A stretch of DNA of 64,000 bases, taken from NCBI GenBank assembly GCA_029204225.1, contig CM055113.1, positions 17,644,445 through 17,708,444 of the forward strand, given 5' to 3'. Position 1 is the stretch's first letter. Every line of letters starts with the position of its first letter. Below are positions 35,621 through 47,750 of this stretch, piece by piece. Source of the stretch: Diphasiastrum complanatum (Eukaryota; Streptophyta; Lycopodiopsida; Lycopodiales; Lycopodiaceae). Made by a program: the position numbers and the translations under genes. The notes below the pieces were generated by a model. That model saw nothing but the letters and a program-made list of their open reading frames with translations. It was not told the origin of the DNA and made no database searches.

Positions 35621-36414
35621 TACTAGCAGAGTCTACTACTAAGCTGTAGCCTGTTCGTTAAAAATTTCAGCCCAACGTTATAGGGGAAAAGTGAAATATG
35701 TCCTCCTTGTGAATTTTGTAACAGCCCAACGTTATAAAACACATGGAATGCCATAACAAAACTAAGTCTCTCATTGTGAATCTTGTAATCAAATCCACTT
35801 AAAACTTTACTGATTAGAAGATTGCAAAGTTTTAAACTTATAATTGTAATGACAAACTTCAGCTTATAAGACTATATTGGTTTTAAACTAGAACACACAA
35901 CACCACCTAAGACTCTAATATGACATTCGCAATGTATCAGAGTCACAACTTTGTGGAACATATGGCTCTAGATAGGAATAGTAGAGAATTTGGGTCTACT
36001 CATTTTTAAAGAGGGTGATAAGCTTATGCTTTTCTTTAAGTTTACTGCTACTTTGTATTTTTTTGTAAAAAGTATCTAATCTCTTCGAGAGAAAAAAAAT
36101 AAAATGACATTCTTAATAAATATCCTTTTCTTGTGTCAAGCAAATATCATAAAATCAAAAACAAATCACACATCAAAAATTATAAATTATGGATATCTAT
36201 TTCTGTTTTTTGTAGATGGGATTCTAATTTTAACTTGCTATCTCAAAAAACTTTACCGTAACACAACATAATTGTCGTTTGGCAGCAACTATGATTTATT
36301 TTGTTACATCCATGTTTGATTCACAAGCTTCGAAATAATCCTTGACATGAATATTCAGTATTCTAGTGTATAAGTTTATTAGTTATGCCTCACCATTCTG
36401 GACTAGGCCAGTAA
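35621..36414. other. No gene recognised
   Basis: AT-rich sequence. A short block AGCCCAACGTTATA occurs twice (about 35669 and 35724). No open frame of note and no LTR boundary. Confidence 0.4.
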
Positions 36415-36770
36415 TGTAAGTAATAACCTTGTGAGGGCCCAGGTATACCCATTAGGAAGACATATGGAGCTAGTGTATGGTGTCTACGATCTATAAATGC
36501 ATGTAAACGAGATAATATAATTCGATGAGAATTGGCATCCTATCGGAAATATTCCTAGGCCCTAGGGGCTTATCTATACATGTAGAAACTCACCCTACTT
36601 CCCACCCATTTTCTTGTGTTTAGTTGCTAGGCTCATCTCCTCTCGTGTATTCAGTCAATGTGGCTCAAGAGAGAAATTAATTGGGGTTTGACTCGGGTGG
36701 TTTGGCTCCACAATAGTCCTTTTGGTGTATGCAGTAGGATCTAGAGGATCTACACTTGGCTATCTTTACA
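36415..36770 (+). mobile_element. Copia-like LTR remnant, about 356 bp
   Basis: Proposed ends are TGTAAGTAATAACC and CTATCTTTACA, whose outer bases are inverted complements. A CTATAAATG box lies near 36490. A primer site follows at once. No gag and no 3' LTR were found downstream. Confidence 0.55.
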
Positions 36771-36771
36771 G

Positions 36772-36783
36772 TGGTATCAGAAC
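36772..36783 (+). other. Primer-binding site, initiator-Met tRNA
   Basis: TGGTATCAGAAC matches the Copia primer consensus with one change, one base after the LTR end. Confidence 0.65.
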
Positions 36784-37777
36784 TTGCTAGGGCTTTGCAT
36801 CGATTGGAAGGTAGAGACGCTTTTTATTTTTTTTATAGATTTTTGGTTGTATTCCGTTGTTATTTGTGTGATGTCTTTGTAATCTAGAGAGTCTTGTCTT
36901 TTGTGTGTGAGAGAGAAGAGAAGAGAGAAAAGATGGGAGTGAGGATGAGATGGGGGTAAGATGTGAGTGAAAATGAGTGACATATTGCTTATTGGTAGTG
37001 TTTTGCTTGTGATTGTTAAATGCTGGCAGTAATCCTTTTGTGATCATATTCCTTAAGTATAAGTTCTAATATCTTTTGTTTTTATGATGTAGATTTGGAT
37101 ATGAAAAATAAGAAAAGAGCTTTCATCACAAAGGATTAGAGGATCAAGGGCAAAAGGAAGAGCAAGGATTGCAAAACGATGGAGATAGAATTGAAAGGAA
37201 AAAAGGATCAACAAGATGAAGAATATTAGACAATCATTTTCTTTAGAGGTAAATCAATATACATTCTTTTCTATTCATTTGATATTGAGTTGATGACTTG
37301 AGGTGTTATCTATTGATGCATCTTATTGTGCTATGCATTGTATTCAATTAATAGACTATACACTGCATTCCATCATACAAATCATGTGCTTCACAATCAA
37401 TTTACATTGCATTCAATTCATAAATAGACTATACATTGCATTTAATTCATGAACATTGCCTTTCATTCAATACTGATATGTAATTCATATATATAAAGAG
37501 AGACTTTCATTCACATCCTCCTCGGGGTTTTCCTCCACATCCTCTCTCTCAGCATTTTCTTCTACATCATGAACGCTTGAAGATGTAGAGCCTCTCTACA
37601 AAATACAAAAATACATTCGCTTAGAATTGAGATTAAACTAATTTACATCACAAAGTAAACAATTGCAAAAAAAAAAAAAAAGACTAAGAGTTTACGATTG
37701 ATGCAACTCATGTGAGGACATAAAAGCTTTAAGACTTGCATATCCATAATCATAGCGCTGCTTGTACTCTTCAGCGG
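36784..37777. other. Leader-like sequence of the LTR remnant, no gag recognised
   Basis: Purine-rich, with short open frames only. A loosely repeated TATACATTGCATT / ATTCAATTCAT pattern lies at 37320-37480. No zinc knuckle or pol motif was seen. Confidence 0.35.
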
Positions 37778-38439
37778 TCATGTACCTTCCAAAATCACTA
37801 AGTACATAACACAAAAATTATAGTTTAGAAATAAAATATAGTTTAGTAATAGAAAGCAGTAACAATCTGAATACAAAATTAGAACTATAGTAAAAATATT
37901 GCACTTACAAAATGGGCCTCTAGATTGCCCCTTCCCCCTAATCCCAAATGGCTTTGTCCATATTTTGCAACCTTCTCGGTGATGACTTTGTTGTAATTTA
38001 TATTTCTCGGGATTGTTTTGCAACAATTGTCCTTTCACCTTCCTCCAATCTTGTTTGGAGCACCATCCAAGATTTGAGGGATTCTTGGGATTCTTCAAAG
38101 CTCTTCTCATCAATTGCCTTTTATTTTCGATCCAAAGGCACGTTGTGTTTAAAGCCCAAGTCCTACTAAATGTATTGGATTGAGAAAATTTAGAATACAA
38201 AGTATCTATTTTTTTATTTTTATCTTGCAACAATTGGGTGGACCAATCAGCTATGTAATCTTTTCCAAAATTAAAAAAACAACTAAATCGTGCAAATGAG
38301 AAATGACTACATTTTCCCTTCGATCTTTTACGACACCACCACATGGATTAACATCATAATAAAGATTACAAGACTCTTGGGAAGGTGCATCCATGGAAGG
38401 TCTCCTCTCGGATGATTTGCCTAAAAGAAGATAACACAA
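37778..38439 (-). other. Unrecognised decayed open frames
   Basis: Overlapping minus-strand frames of 188 and 62 codons (37778-38344, 38251-38439) share a region in different phases, as expected for a frameshifted older coding sequence. The longer one is rich in Lys, Asn and Trp. I do not recognise a family; a decayed DNA-transposon or retroelement ORF is possible. Confidence 0.3.
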
Positions 38440-38585
38440 TATTTTTTATTCTCTCTCTTTGTTGGGGTAAAGATTTTTATACCAATCTTGCATATATTAC
38501 TCAGGTTCCACACGAGGTCTTCTCATAGAGATCCTCCCACGTGATCTTCCACTAGACCTTCCACTTGATGACATTCTATCAAGAA

Positions 38586-38860
38586 AAACTTAAAAAGTGT
38601 GAAAGTAGTGGAGAGGTGGAGAGTAGGAAAGAGTGAAAGGTTACAAGAGTACTCAATAGAAAATAAAGAGAGATAAAACAAGCAGTAGAAACAAGAGCAA
38701 GAGAAAGCAATAGAACAAAAGCAAAAGCAAGAGCAAGCAATAGAGCAAGAGCTTGAGCAAGCAATAGACATAAAGCAAGAGCAATAGAGTAGTTGAAAGC
38801 TTAACTAAAGCAAGATGAGTAGGGCACTAGAACAAGAGCAACAAATAAATCTCAAAGCAG
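38586..38860 (+). repeat. Purine-rich degenerate repeat (AGAGCAAGCAATAG-like)
   Basis: Variants of GAGCAAGCAATAGA and AAGCAAGAGC are repeated many times, giving long Leu/Ala-rich open frames on the minus strand that are artefacts of composition. Confidence 0.6.
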
Positions 38861-39850
38861 AAGAAGAGGAGCATACTTGTGGAAATCTAATCTTATTCCC
38901 ATTCCAGTTTTGCATGGATTACCACACGAGTTATCCATGCAATATCCATGTGTGGATGTTCCATGCACAATGTTTTTTTTCTTTGTCACACATGGGAGGC
39001 TTTGTGAGATTTGACATAAAAAAGAGCATAAAATATATTTTTAACTATGATTGGACATAAAAGATAAAATCACGTGTCATTATGATAGCACTTAAGTTTT
39101 ACAAATATTAGATTTTTATTTTAAAAAATTGTTTCGAGATTTTTCATAAAAGACAAAATCATGAGATATAATGATACTACATATTTTTAATAAACAACTA
39201 ATTTGACAAGTCTTTTAGTATTTTATGACACAATATTATGTCAAATCAATGATCTCATGAGAAACTAGATCTGTTAAAAATCTAGGTGTCATAGATTTGA
39301 TGTGATTTTATGACATAATTATATGGTCAATTTTAGAATATTTTTTGTCATGTGACCTCTGAAATGTGGTTGCATAGGGTTATTTAGATTCATGATCAAA
39401 AGCATTTGTGGTATATTGAAGACCTTAGTGATATGTGACCTATATAATATATTTTTTGGCTGTTGGTGTGTGATGTATATAACCTTATGAAGCCATACTA
39501 ATCAATTGAAATATCACTTAGAATTAAAATAAAAATGTTGATCAATGGTGTGCTAGTATATGATTGATTGGCATTGTCCAATTGCTTGCTTGTTCTATTG
39601 ATTCAATATTGTTCAATTCAATTATTCACTCGATCCAATTACAAGCTATTTCGATTCAAGTATTTATTCACTTAATAAAAATTTAAATTATCAAATGAGT
39701 GGTTTGTTTTGATCATTCTATTGAGCAATCACTCAAGCATATGTATAATCGTCCTATCTGAAAATCTATCAATCAATCAAATAATTGAATATCTTATCAA
39801 GTGATTGAGTCTATGATCGATCAAAGTTTGGATTTGTGTGGGGTATTAAA
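38861..39850. other. AT-rich intergenic repeat remnants
   Basis: A diverged tandem pair of about 85 bp lies at 39050-39215: GACATAAAAGATAAAATCACGTG, then TTCATAAAAGACAAAATCATGAG about 85 bases later. The rest is AT-rich with no gene. Confidence 0.4.
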
Positions 39851-40124
39851 GTTAGAATCAAAGTAGAATTATTGTGTTATTGTACTATGGATTCTATCAG
39901 TGGATAAGGATTAGTTGGTCTCGCCACAAGGCGAGTCGACCGGACATGCGTCCTGTCGACGGTAACTTGGACCATGCATGGTTTGCCTAAGTGAAGAACT
40001 ATATATACAGTGTATTTTCATTTTGAGAAATACAGTTGCTACATGAGCTTGGTGTGGAGAGTGTTTTTCAGTCTGTGTTACTGTGTAGCATGATCTGTGT
40101 TCCTGTTCAAAACAAATTCTAAGT
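39851..40124 (+). mobile_element. Older Copia-like LTR remnant next to Copia A2
   Basis: A CTATATATACAG TATA-like block near 39990 is followed by T-rich sequence and a degenerate primer site at 40125. Copia A2 is inserted 14 bases after that primer site. The sequence resumes beyond 52152 with no recognisable gag. Confidence 0.5.
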
Positions 40125-40137
40125 TGGTATTAGAGCC
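40125..40137 (+). other. Degenerate initiator-Met primer-binding site
   Basis: TGGTATTAGAGCC has one change from the consensus. It belongs to the LTR remnant into whose leader Copia A2 inserted. Confidence 0.6.
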
Positions 40138-40146
40138 GTACAGGGA

Positions 40147-40151
40147 GTGTA
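40147..40151. repeat. Target-site duplication GTGTA, left copy (Copia A2)
   Basis: GTGTA directly precedes the A2 LTR and is repeated exactly at 52152-52156, right after the other LTR. This proves A2 to be a single insertion. Confidence 0.95.
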
Positions 40152-40842
40152 TGTGAAAAATTGCCTACATTGGCCAATCTAGCCATGTAGAATATTGTAC
40201 ATTTTGTCAATATTGTTTGTTGGTTACTTCAATGGCCAAAGTGCCACTTGTGCATACACACCTAAAGTAGGCTACCACGAGTCAAGAGGAGTGGGTGTGT
40301 CTATTTGGTAGTGATTCCTACTTTGTAGGATCTAGACCATGATTTATGATGAGATTTGTACCTACCATGCACCTACCAAGCATGACTCTTGGATCTAGGC
40401 TAGGGTTTTCACATTAGGGCAAGAAAGTGGAGTCTACTTCCTTATTACATGCTAGATTTTCACCTAACTTTGCAAAGGAAGTGTGTTTTACTATGTATTC
40501 CCATTCTCCATAGTGAGAAGATAGAAACTTTTTGGAGCCTCAAGGAGAAACTCGAGTTTCCTCTCATTGTATGGTGATTACTCTATTTTAACAAAGAAAC
40601 CCAGCTTTGGCACTTTGTAAACACTGTCTACAGGCCGTACTATAGCCTTATTTCCACACGTGTGGAGTTGGATTATACTAATTGATCAATGCTTTGATTG
40701 TCTCTACTTGTTTCCTATCAAGCTGCTAAACTAGATCTTGTTTTCTGATGACTAGTTTCTGATAGATTGTTTAACAAGCATACAATCACCTTGTGGATCA
40801 TTCAAAGATCCATTTATGGTCCTTAGTACTATACTTTTCACA
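40152..40842 (+). repeat. 5' LTR of Copia A2
   Basis: 691 bp, TGTGAAAAATTGCC to ACTTTTCACA, same family as Copia A. About 20 differences from the 687-bp 3' LTR by eye (about 3%). CACACGTGTG at 40655. Confidence 0.97.
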
Positions 40843-40855
40843 TGGTATCAGAGCC
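40843..40855 (+). other. Primer-binding site, initiator-Met tRNA
   Basis: TGGTATCAGAGCC, a perfect match, directly adjoining the LTR. Confidence 0.95.
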
Positions 40856-41463
40856 AAGTACAAGGCCATTGATCTGTGTTTGAATCTAATCCAGTTTTAG
40901 CAGGTTTTGGTGCAAAAAGCTAGTATTGGAAGGGCGAGCTGGTATCCAGGTTTTGGTGAGGGGATTTGATCCCAAACTTTTTCAGGATCAAAATCCGTAT
41001 TGTTCACACGTGTGGGCATCTCTGAACCAGCATTTAATAACCCATATTCATTGGATCATAGAAAATTCATCTGGTGTCAGTTTGATGTAATTTTTAGTGC
41101 AAATCCTAGGATAAGCTACCAAGATCACTTGCCATTTATTAGTTTTGAATTTGTTTCATGAAAACTAATTAATCTAGGCTGATTTCAGACCTTCTTAAAG
41201 TGGAAACCAGGTCTTGAAAGTACATAAAAGTGAATGAGAGAGATAGAGTCAGTTTTTGTCCAAGAATAGCCAAGATTGGCAAGATTTGCTTGAGTGTAGT
41301 TTTCATCTCATCTTACCTTCATTCCAGCTTGTGAGGGAGTGATAGAACTGTGATTCTGTTGGATTAGAAGTCAACATTTGAGTGAAACACCGCAAGTTAG
41401 AAACCTTTGTGAGTTTCAGGTACAAACAAATCTATATCTTGTGTGTAGAATCTTGCTAGTAAG

Positions 41464-42369
41464 ATGGGATCAGTGGGAGCCTACCTTCTAGAAGCTAGTG
41501 AGAGGTTAAATTCTACCAATTATGCTATTTGGAAAGTGAGGATGGAGTCACTAATGGTGCTCCAGGATCTTTATGAGTTTCTAATAGATGATGAAGATGA
41601 ACCTCTAGGTGCACAGGAATTAGTGAGATACAAGAAGAGGTCTAGGCTTGCACTTCACTGTATTAAGATGAATGTAAGCAATGATCTTGTAAGGGAAGTA
41701 TCATCATGTAAGAGTGCTAAAGAGGCTTGGGAATCTTTAAAATCTATCTATGAGTCTAGTAACACTTCGAAAGTTCTCATGCTTAGGAACCAGATTCTAC
41801 AAAGCATGAAGAGGAGTGATGAGAATGCACAAGATTATGTGCTAAGAATCAAGTCTCTTAATAGGGAGTTAGCTTCCATTGGAGAGAAGATTCAAGATAG
41901 TGAGCTTGTTCAGATTGTCCTAAATGGTCTAGGGAGTGGCTTTACAAATTTGGTCCAAAGCTTTGCAATCCAAGACACTTTGCCTACTATAGAAAAGCTA
42001 CACAATGTATTAGTAGCTGAAGAGTGTAGGATGTTGCATACCAATGCAAGAATGAATGCTATTTCTCTGCAGGATGATGATATGAAAGCTAATTTCTCAT
42101 TCAAAAGCAAGAAGAAGACCAATGGCAAGAAGAAGCACTTCAAGGAGACCAAGGAGGAGGATGAGGCTTCAAGCTCAAAGGGCAAGATCAAAGACAAGTC
42201 CAAGTACAAATGTTTTTTTCTGTGGAAAGAAAGGACATTTTGCACTAGAATGTCTCAAGAAGAAGAAGGCACAAGAGAGCAAACAAAGCAACATTGCACA
42301 TCAGGAGGAAGAGGAGGATGAAGAGTCATCCTTGATGGTTTCCAACAGACCACCATCATCCAAGAGCAA
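41464..42369 (+). pseudogene. Copia A2 gag, 5' part before the nested insertion
   Basis: Nearly identical to the Copia A gag up to the zinc knuckle. There a T run at 42213-42219 has seven T instead of six, and the frame is lost inside CFFCGKKGH. The coding sequence is then split at 42369 by Copia C, in the linker between zinc knuckle and protease, and continues at 48401 after the duplicated AGCAA. Confidence 0.95.
42365..42369. repeat. Target-site duplication AGCAA, left copy (Copia C)
   Basis: AGCAA flanks Copia C on the left and recurs exactly at 48396-48400. Removing one copy plus the element restores collinearity with the Copia A sequence at this point. Confidence 0.97.
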
Positions 42370-43018
42370 TGTGAAAGATTCAACTAGTTTCATCACATTT
42401 TGCAATATTTCCATATTTGGCATATTGAGGCCAAAACGTGTTTTAGACTTAGAGGTTGACTTTTCAAAGTTCATTAGTCTAAATTTCATCTGAATAAACA
42501 CTTTTTGAAAGTGTGGGAAAGATAGAATGCGAGTTTGAGTAGATTCAATTTGAATAAGTTGGGTACATTGAATCTAGACCCAAAATTGGTAGGGTTAGCA
42601 TTTTGGTGGGAAAGCCAAGTGGCCAAATAGGGTTTGGACCTGCTATAAAAGGATGTAACTCGTGGAGAGAGTCATCTTCTCTCTTCTCTATCTCATTTCA
42701 TGCTTATACATGGTTCTCTTGGGTTCTACTATCCATTGGTGCACTATCTTGGTGATTGCTTGCAATTCTTTGTGTAGAATGATCTATATTTGTTATTTTT
42801 GGATCCACACGTGTGAAATATAGTAGCTTGCTGGTTTTGTACGGACAGCAACAGTACATAATCATTTCATTCAAGTTTGATCAAGTTCTATTAGTGTTTG
42901 CATCTCAAATTGTGTGTAGATGCTGATTTTTCTACATTGGTGAAATTGGTAGTGTATTTCTCTTTCTAACCAAGATCATTCAAGTAGATTGGATCTTAAG
43001 GATCTGAAATCTTTCACA
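42370..43018 (+). repeat. 5' LTR of Copia C
   Basis: 649 bp with long terminal inverted repeats (TGTGAAAGATT / AATCTTTCACA). Differs from the 3' LTR by three substitutions and one single-base indel, counted over its whole length. TATAAAA near 42645, CACACGTGTG at 42806. Confidence 0.98.
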
Positions 43019-43031
43019 TGATATCAGAGCT
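43019..43031 (+). other. Primer-binding site, initiator-Met tRNA (one mismatch)
   Basis: TGATATCAGAGCT adjoins the LTR. It has G-to-A at position three and a changed last base relative to TGGTATCAGAGCC. Confidence 0.85.
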
Positions 43032-43618
43032 TGTGTTTCAGGTTATGAAGGAGGAAATCAGATCTATCAATGATTTGGTGAAGATATCAAGTCTAGAGCA
43101 TGCTAGAGAGGATTCTACACCAAAATCGGATTTTTTGCTTTTGTAGATTGGATCTTTTGTAGATCAAAACACTAAATAGGTCAATATACTTGTTCAATTC
43201 CATTTTTTGAATTCACATGCTGGATTTGGCCGATTTTTGGATCATTGGTTCAGCCTAAGTGGTGGCTTATAGATTGCATATCAAATTTTCAGCATTTGCA
43301 TGTAGATTTGGAATAGTCATTTTTTTGTGATTTTGTCAAAACCCTAATTTTGATTGGATCTCTAGATAGTGAGGTTGCTGGACTTCATTTGAGTGTGTTT
43401 CAATCTTAGGAAGTGGCAAAAGTCATTAGATTGAGGATAGATCATAGGTTGATCAAGATTCCATGATTCTATGTGTTGATTTGCTTGGATAAGTGCTAGA
43501 AGAGAAATTGTGAGATAGTTTCAAATCTTGGTGATTTCTTTTGAAAGCATTTGTTGTTGTTCAAATGAGTGCTTTATGCATTGAAACAGGTTGAAAGAGA
43601 AGATCGGGTCATTGCTAC

Positions 43619-46097
43619 ATGGCAACCTCAATTGGAGTCATGTTGGAAGCCAATGATAGGCTTACCTCAAGTAACTATTCATTATGGAAAGTGAGGATGG
43701 AGTCACTTCTTGAGATGAATGATGTTCTGGATATTGTTGTAGGTTTGGAGGAGAGACCAGCAACACAACAAGATCAATTGAGGTATGACAAGAGGGCCAA
43801 GAAGGCTCTACACATGATAAAGATGAATGTTACCAATGAACTTCTCAAGGAAGTTGGTAAGTGCACATCATCTTTGGAAGCTTGGAATTCATTGAAGAAG
43901 CTTTATGAATCCAAGTCTACTTCTAGAGTGTTGACTCTAAGAAGGCAAATCTTTTCTTGTTTTCAAAAGAATGAAGAAAATCCAAGTACTTTTGTTTTGA
44001 AAATGAAATCATTGAATGATGAGTTAGCTTGCATAGATGAAAGCACTAAGGAAGGAGAACTTATTCAAGTGATTCCTAATGGCTTGTTGGATGCTCATGA
44101 TAACATTGTTTAAAGTATTGCTATTCAAAAGGCTTTGCCAAGTTTGATGGATCTTCAAGAGATCTTGATCAATGAGGAATATAGGCTTCAAGCAAGAGTG
44201 GATCTACATCGACACTTCAAGAGGATGCTATGTTCACAAAGGGAAAATTCAAGGGGAAAACCAAAAGCAAGTGGTCTAAAGGTCAAGATCAAGTGGATGC
44301 TTCTTCAAGTGGCAAAAAGAAGGATAGATCAAAGCTCAAGTGCTTCTATTGTGGCATCAAAGGACACTTTGCAAGTGAGTGCTACAAGAAGAAGAGAGAT
44401 CAAGGAGACAAGCCAAGTAATCTTACTCTTGATGAGGATGGTTTGGATGTGCAAGATGCAAATGATGATGCTTTTGTGATGTCTTCATGTATGCTTGCTA
44501 ATGATGGAGATCTAGATCCTTGGTGGATTGATTTTGGAGCAAGTTCACACATGACCTTTCACAAAGAGTACTTCACTTCTTTGTTGGCATATGAAGATGA
44601 CAAGAGGGTGATCTACACGGCCAATGATGGTGAGTGTGCAATCAAAAGGATTGGCACAATTCCTATTTCTCTCTCTACAAATAGGAATGTTCATTTGGAG
44701 GATGTCTTGTTTATTCCATCTATTACCAAGAATTTGCTTAGTGTGAGTCAAATGCTAAGTAAGGGCCTCAAGGTGGAGTTTGATGGAGATGCTTGTTTGA
44801 TCAAAAGAAAGGATGTCTTGATTGGAAAAGGTAAAAGGCAAGGGAAGTTGTTCAAACTTGATGCTTGTGTTATTGCTAACCAAGTTGGATGTGTTGCAAG
44901 GGAGCAAATTTCTATTCAAGAGGTTTGGCACAAAAGGATGGGACACCTCAACTTCAAGTCATTCGAGGTAATGGCAAGGAAGAAGGTTGTGAGTGGTCTT
45001 CCAAGTTCCTTAAGTAATGACAAGCATGTTTGTGAGTCTTGTGCTTTGTCTAAGTCACATAGACTACCTTATACTAGATCTATTTCTAGATCTACAAAGC
45101 CTTCTCAACTTGTACATTCGGATATTCATGGATTTACTACAATTAGCAATAGTGGAGCTAAGATGTATGTAACATTCATTGATGATTTTAGTAGATTTTG
45201 TTGGATCTATCTACTAAAGAGCAAGGATGAAGTGTATGATGTCTTTGTCAAGTTCAAGAATGCAAGGGAAAACCAATTTTCCACAAAGATCAAGTGCTTG
45301 AGAGGTACAATGGTGGTGAGTACATATCTAACAAGTTCAAGGCCTTTTGTGATGAGCATGGGATCAAGAGGGAGTACACAACATCAAGGACCCCACAACA
45401 AAATGGAGTGGCTGAAAGGAAGAATAGGACTTTATATGAAAGTGCTAAAGCTATGAGGTTAAGTGCTAATCTTGACAAACCATTTTGGGATCAAGCTTTG
45501 TTGTGTGCCAATTTCTTGTGCAATAGGTGGCCGAGTGCTATTTTGGATGGAAGGACACCTTTTGAGATGCTATTCAAGAGGAGGCCGAGTGTCAACTTTC
45601 TAAGAACCTTTGGATGCACATGCTATGTCAACATTACTCTTGATGATAGGACCAAGGAGGATCCATCTTCAAGAAGAGGTATTTTTGTTGGATATAGTGA
45701 GGTGAGTAAAGCCTACAAGGTTTACATTCCTTCTACTAACAAAGTGATTGTTGGTAGAGATGTCATTTTTTATGAGGGACACATTCCAAAGGTGTCTTCA
45801 AACATGATTGATAGTAAAGTAGATGGATCTAACATTCTTGATGTTGATGAGAAGGATCCTACTTTGGATGGTGGTGATGATGGACCTTCATCAAGTCAAA
45901 AGCCAAGGAGAACATCAAGAGAAAGACAAGTACCTTCAAGGCTCACATATGATCAAAAGGGTAAGCAAGTAGTTTCTGAAAATTATGTTGCTTTCCTAAC
46001 CTCTTTGGATGAGCCTACAAGTGTAGATCAAGCAAGGAAAGAAGAGGAGTGGATCCAGCAATGGATCTTGAGTATCGAGCTCTTATGAAGAGTGGAA
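43619..46097 (+). pseudogene. Copia C gag-protease-integrase (RT absent)
   Basis: Gag starts MATSIGVMLEAND and runs to a TAA at 44111-44113, where relatives have a sense codon. The frame then continues through zinc knuckle CFYCGIKGHFASEC (about 44341), protease WWIDFGASSHM (the DSG box reads DFG), pre-integrase WHKRMGHLN and integrase SDIHGF. A one-base deletion near 45305 destroys the RGDNGGEY box seen in B, and the next frame carries GVAERKNR. Another one-base deletion lies near 46058. The polyprotein ends at ALMKSGT, the RT entry point. These lesions, with 0.5% LTR divergence, suggest that it was copied in trans. Confidence 0.95.
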
Positions 46098-47166
46098 CAT
46101 CTTTTGGAGGATCTTCTTGTGTACATGGAGCTATGCAAGTGGATGGATGTTATCTTGTTGTCAAGTAATGGATCTGGCAAACAAAGTTTGTTCAATGACT
46201 TTGATGGTCAAGCTGAAGATCAAGAGGTTGATCTCAAAGCGCTTCAACTAGTCAAAAGGGAAGTTGGCAATTTGGAGCTAGTCAAGAGCATCAAAGAAGA
46301 GGTAATTGGCAAAGGTGTTATGGATCTGTTTTTGCAGCATATTGAAGACTCAAGTAAGGTCAAAGGAGCAGCAAGGAAGTGTTGTTCAAGTTTACTTTAC
46401 TTGTTCTATCTCATGTTTGAGCAATTTCATGTGGATGTGTGAAAATTGTCAAGATATGGTAAAACTAGCTACATTGGTGAGCATTGTTTTGATGTTGGAT
46501 TTGTACTAGCATTCTTGGCTGATTTTTCTAATGGAATTGAAGCTATTGGAGGTTCATTATGTCACTCATCCATGGCTAAGTTCTCAAGTGTTGAGCTACT
46601 TGGTGCCAATACTTGGAGATTGTCAATTTTTGGTGAATTCATGGTCATTTTCTTGTGTCAAGTAGATCTTGAAGATGGACTAATGCAAACTACTTGGTTT
46701 ATGGAGTCATGTGGTGCTGGATTTGCATCATTTATGTACTCACCTACTCATGGATTTCCAAGGTTTGATTGTTTTCTTGTGGCAAGATGAAGATGGAGGC
46801 TCATTCATGGAGTATCATGGTGGATACAAGGCAACAAAGGACAAAGGAGGAGGAGACATGCAAGCAAAAGTTGATCACTCACATTTATTGTTTGTTTTCT
46901 GTATTTTTCCAGAGATTTCAGAGTTGGAAGCATGGTGGAATCATTTCACTTACATTCTATTTGATTCTTCATGTTCTAGTCACATTTTTACATGTAAAAT
47001 TGATGTAAGAAATAGTGAAGCATCCCAAGTGCACACTATTCTCTATATCAATTATGGTTGTTTCTATTTTGAGCATTACATGATCATCGAAAGGAGATCT
47101 ATTCTTAGGAAGAATATCATTCTTATGATGGATCAAAGTTCTATTGGCAAAAACTATGCTAGGAGC
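46098..47166 (+). other. Unknown segment in place of reverse transcriptase (Copia C)
   Basis: About 1.07 kb sits exactly where families A and D have RT, from after ALMKSGT to just before HWKLGKRVLRY. It has no RT motif. Two consecutive open stretches in one frame (46092-46442 and 46446-46790), separated by a single stop, encode about 230 residues without a recognised domain. A third (46711-47178) overlaps in another frame. The same segment, interrupted and part-deleted, occurs in Copia B (9885-10219 and 13182-13560). Origin unknown: captured host sequence or foreign TE sequence are both possible. Confidence 0.75.
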
Positions 47167-47750
47167 ATTGGAAGCTAGGAAAGCGAGTTTTGAGGTACAT
47201 CATTGGAACTCGAGATTTTGGCATATTGTATGAGGGATCATCACCTAATCTTTTTGGATTTTCAGATTCGGACTATGCTGGAGATGTAATGGACAGGAAA
47301 TCCATTAGTTCTTATTGTATTTTCATAGGTGATAGAGCTATATCATGGATGTCAAAGAAACAAGCCACTATCTCATTGTCATCTAGTGAGGCCGAGTACA
47401 AAGCTCTTACACATTGCACAAAGGAGATGGTATGGATCAAAAGGATGATCAAGGATTTTCACTTGCTGGATTTTTCAGAGAGCCCAATCATCTTTTGTGA
47501 CAATCAATCAGCCCAAAGAATGGCATCCAATCCTATCTTTCATGCTAGGAGCAAGCATATTGAGATACAATATCATTTTGTGAGGGAGCAAGTCATTGCA
47601 AAGGAGGTGGAGCTTCAACATGTGTCTTCAAGGGAATGTGTAGCTGATATCTTCACCAAAGCATTGGGAAAAGACTTTTTCATGGAGCATAGGACTTCAC
47701 TTGGAGTATTATCAAAGTCTATGCTAAAACTAGTTGAAGAGGGAGTGTGA
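47167..47750 (+). pseudogene. Copia C RNase H and polyprotein C-terminus
   Basis: The frame resumes at HWKLGKRVLRY and gives a complete-looking RNase H: SDSDYAGD, SSSEAEYKAL and FCDNQSAQ carry the acidic catalytic residues. It ends LVEEGV with the TGA stop at 47748-47750, that is, bases 3-5 of the 3' LTR. The polypurine tract GAAGAGGGAG (47736-47745) is part of the coding sequence. Confidence 0.9.

Noticed and set aside
38579-38771. Leu/Ala/Phe-rich frame resembling a signal peptide or membrane segment
   Set aside because: Produced by the GAGCAAGCAATAGA-type repeat read on the opposite strand.
46098-47166. The unknown segment as a highly diverged RT
   Set aside because: No RT box (no YVDD, no KARLVAKG-like or YGLKQAPRAWY-like motif) in any frame, while flanking integrase and RNase H are well conserved.
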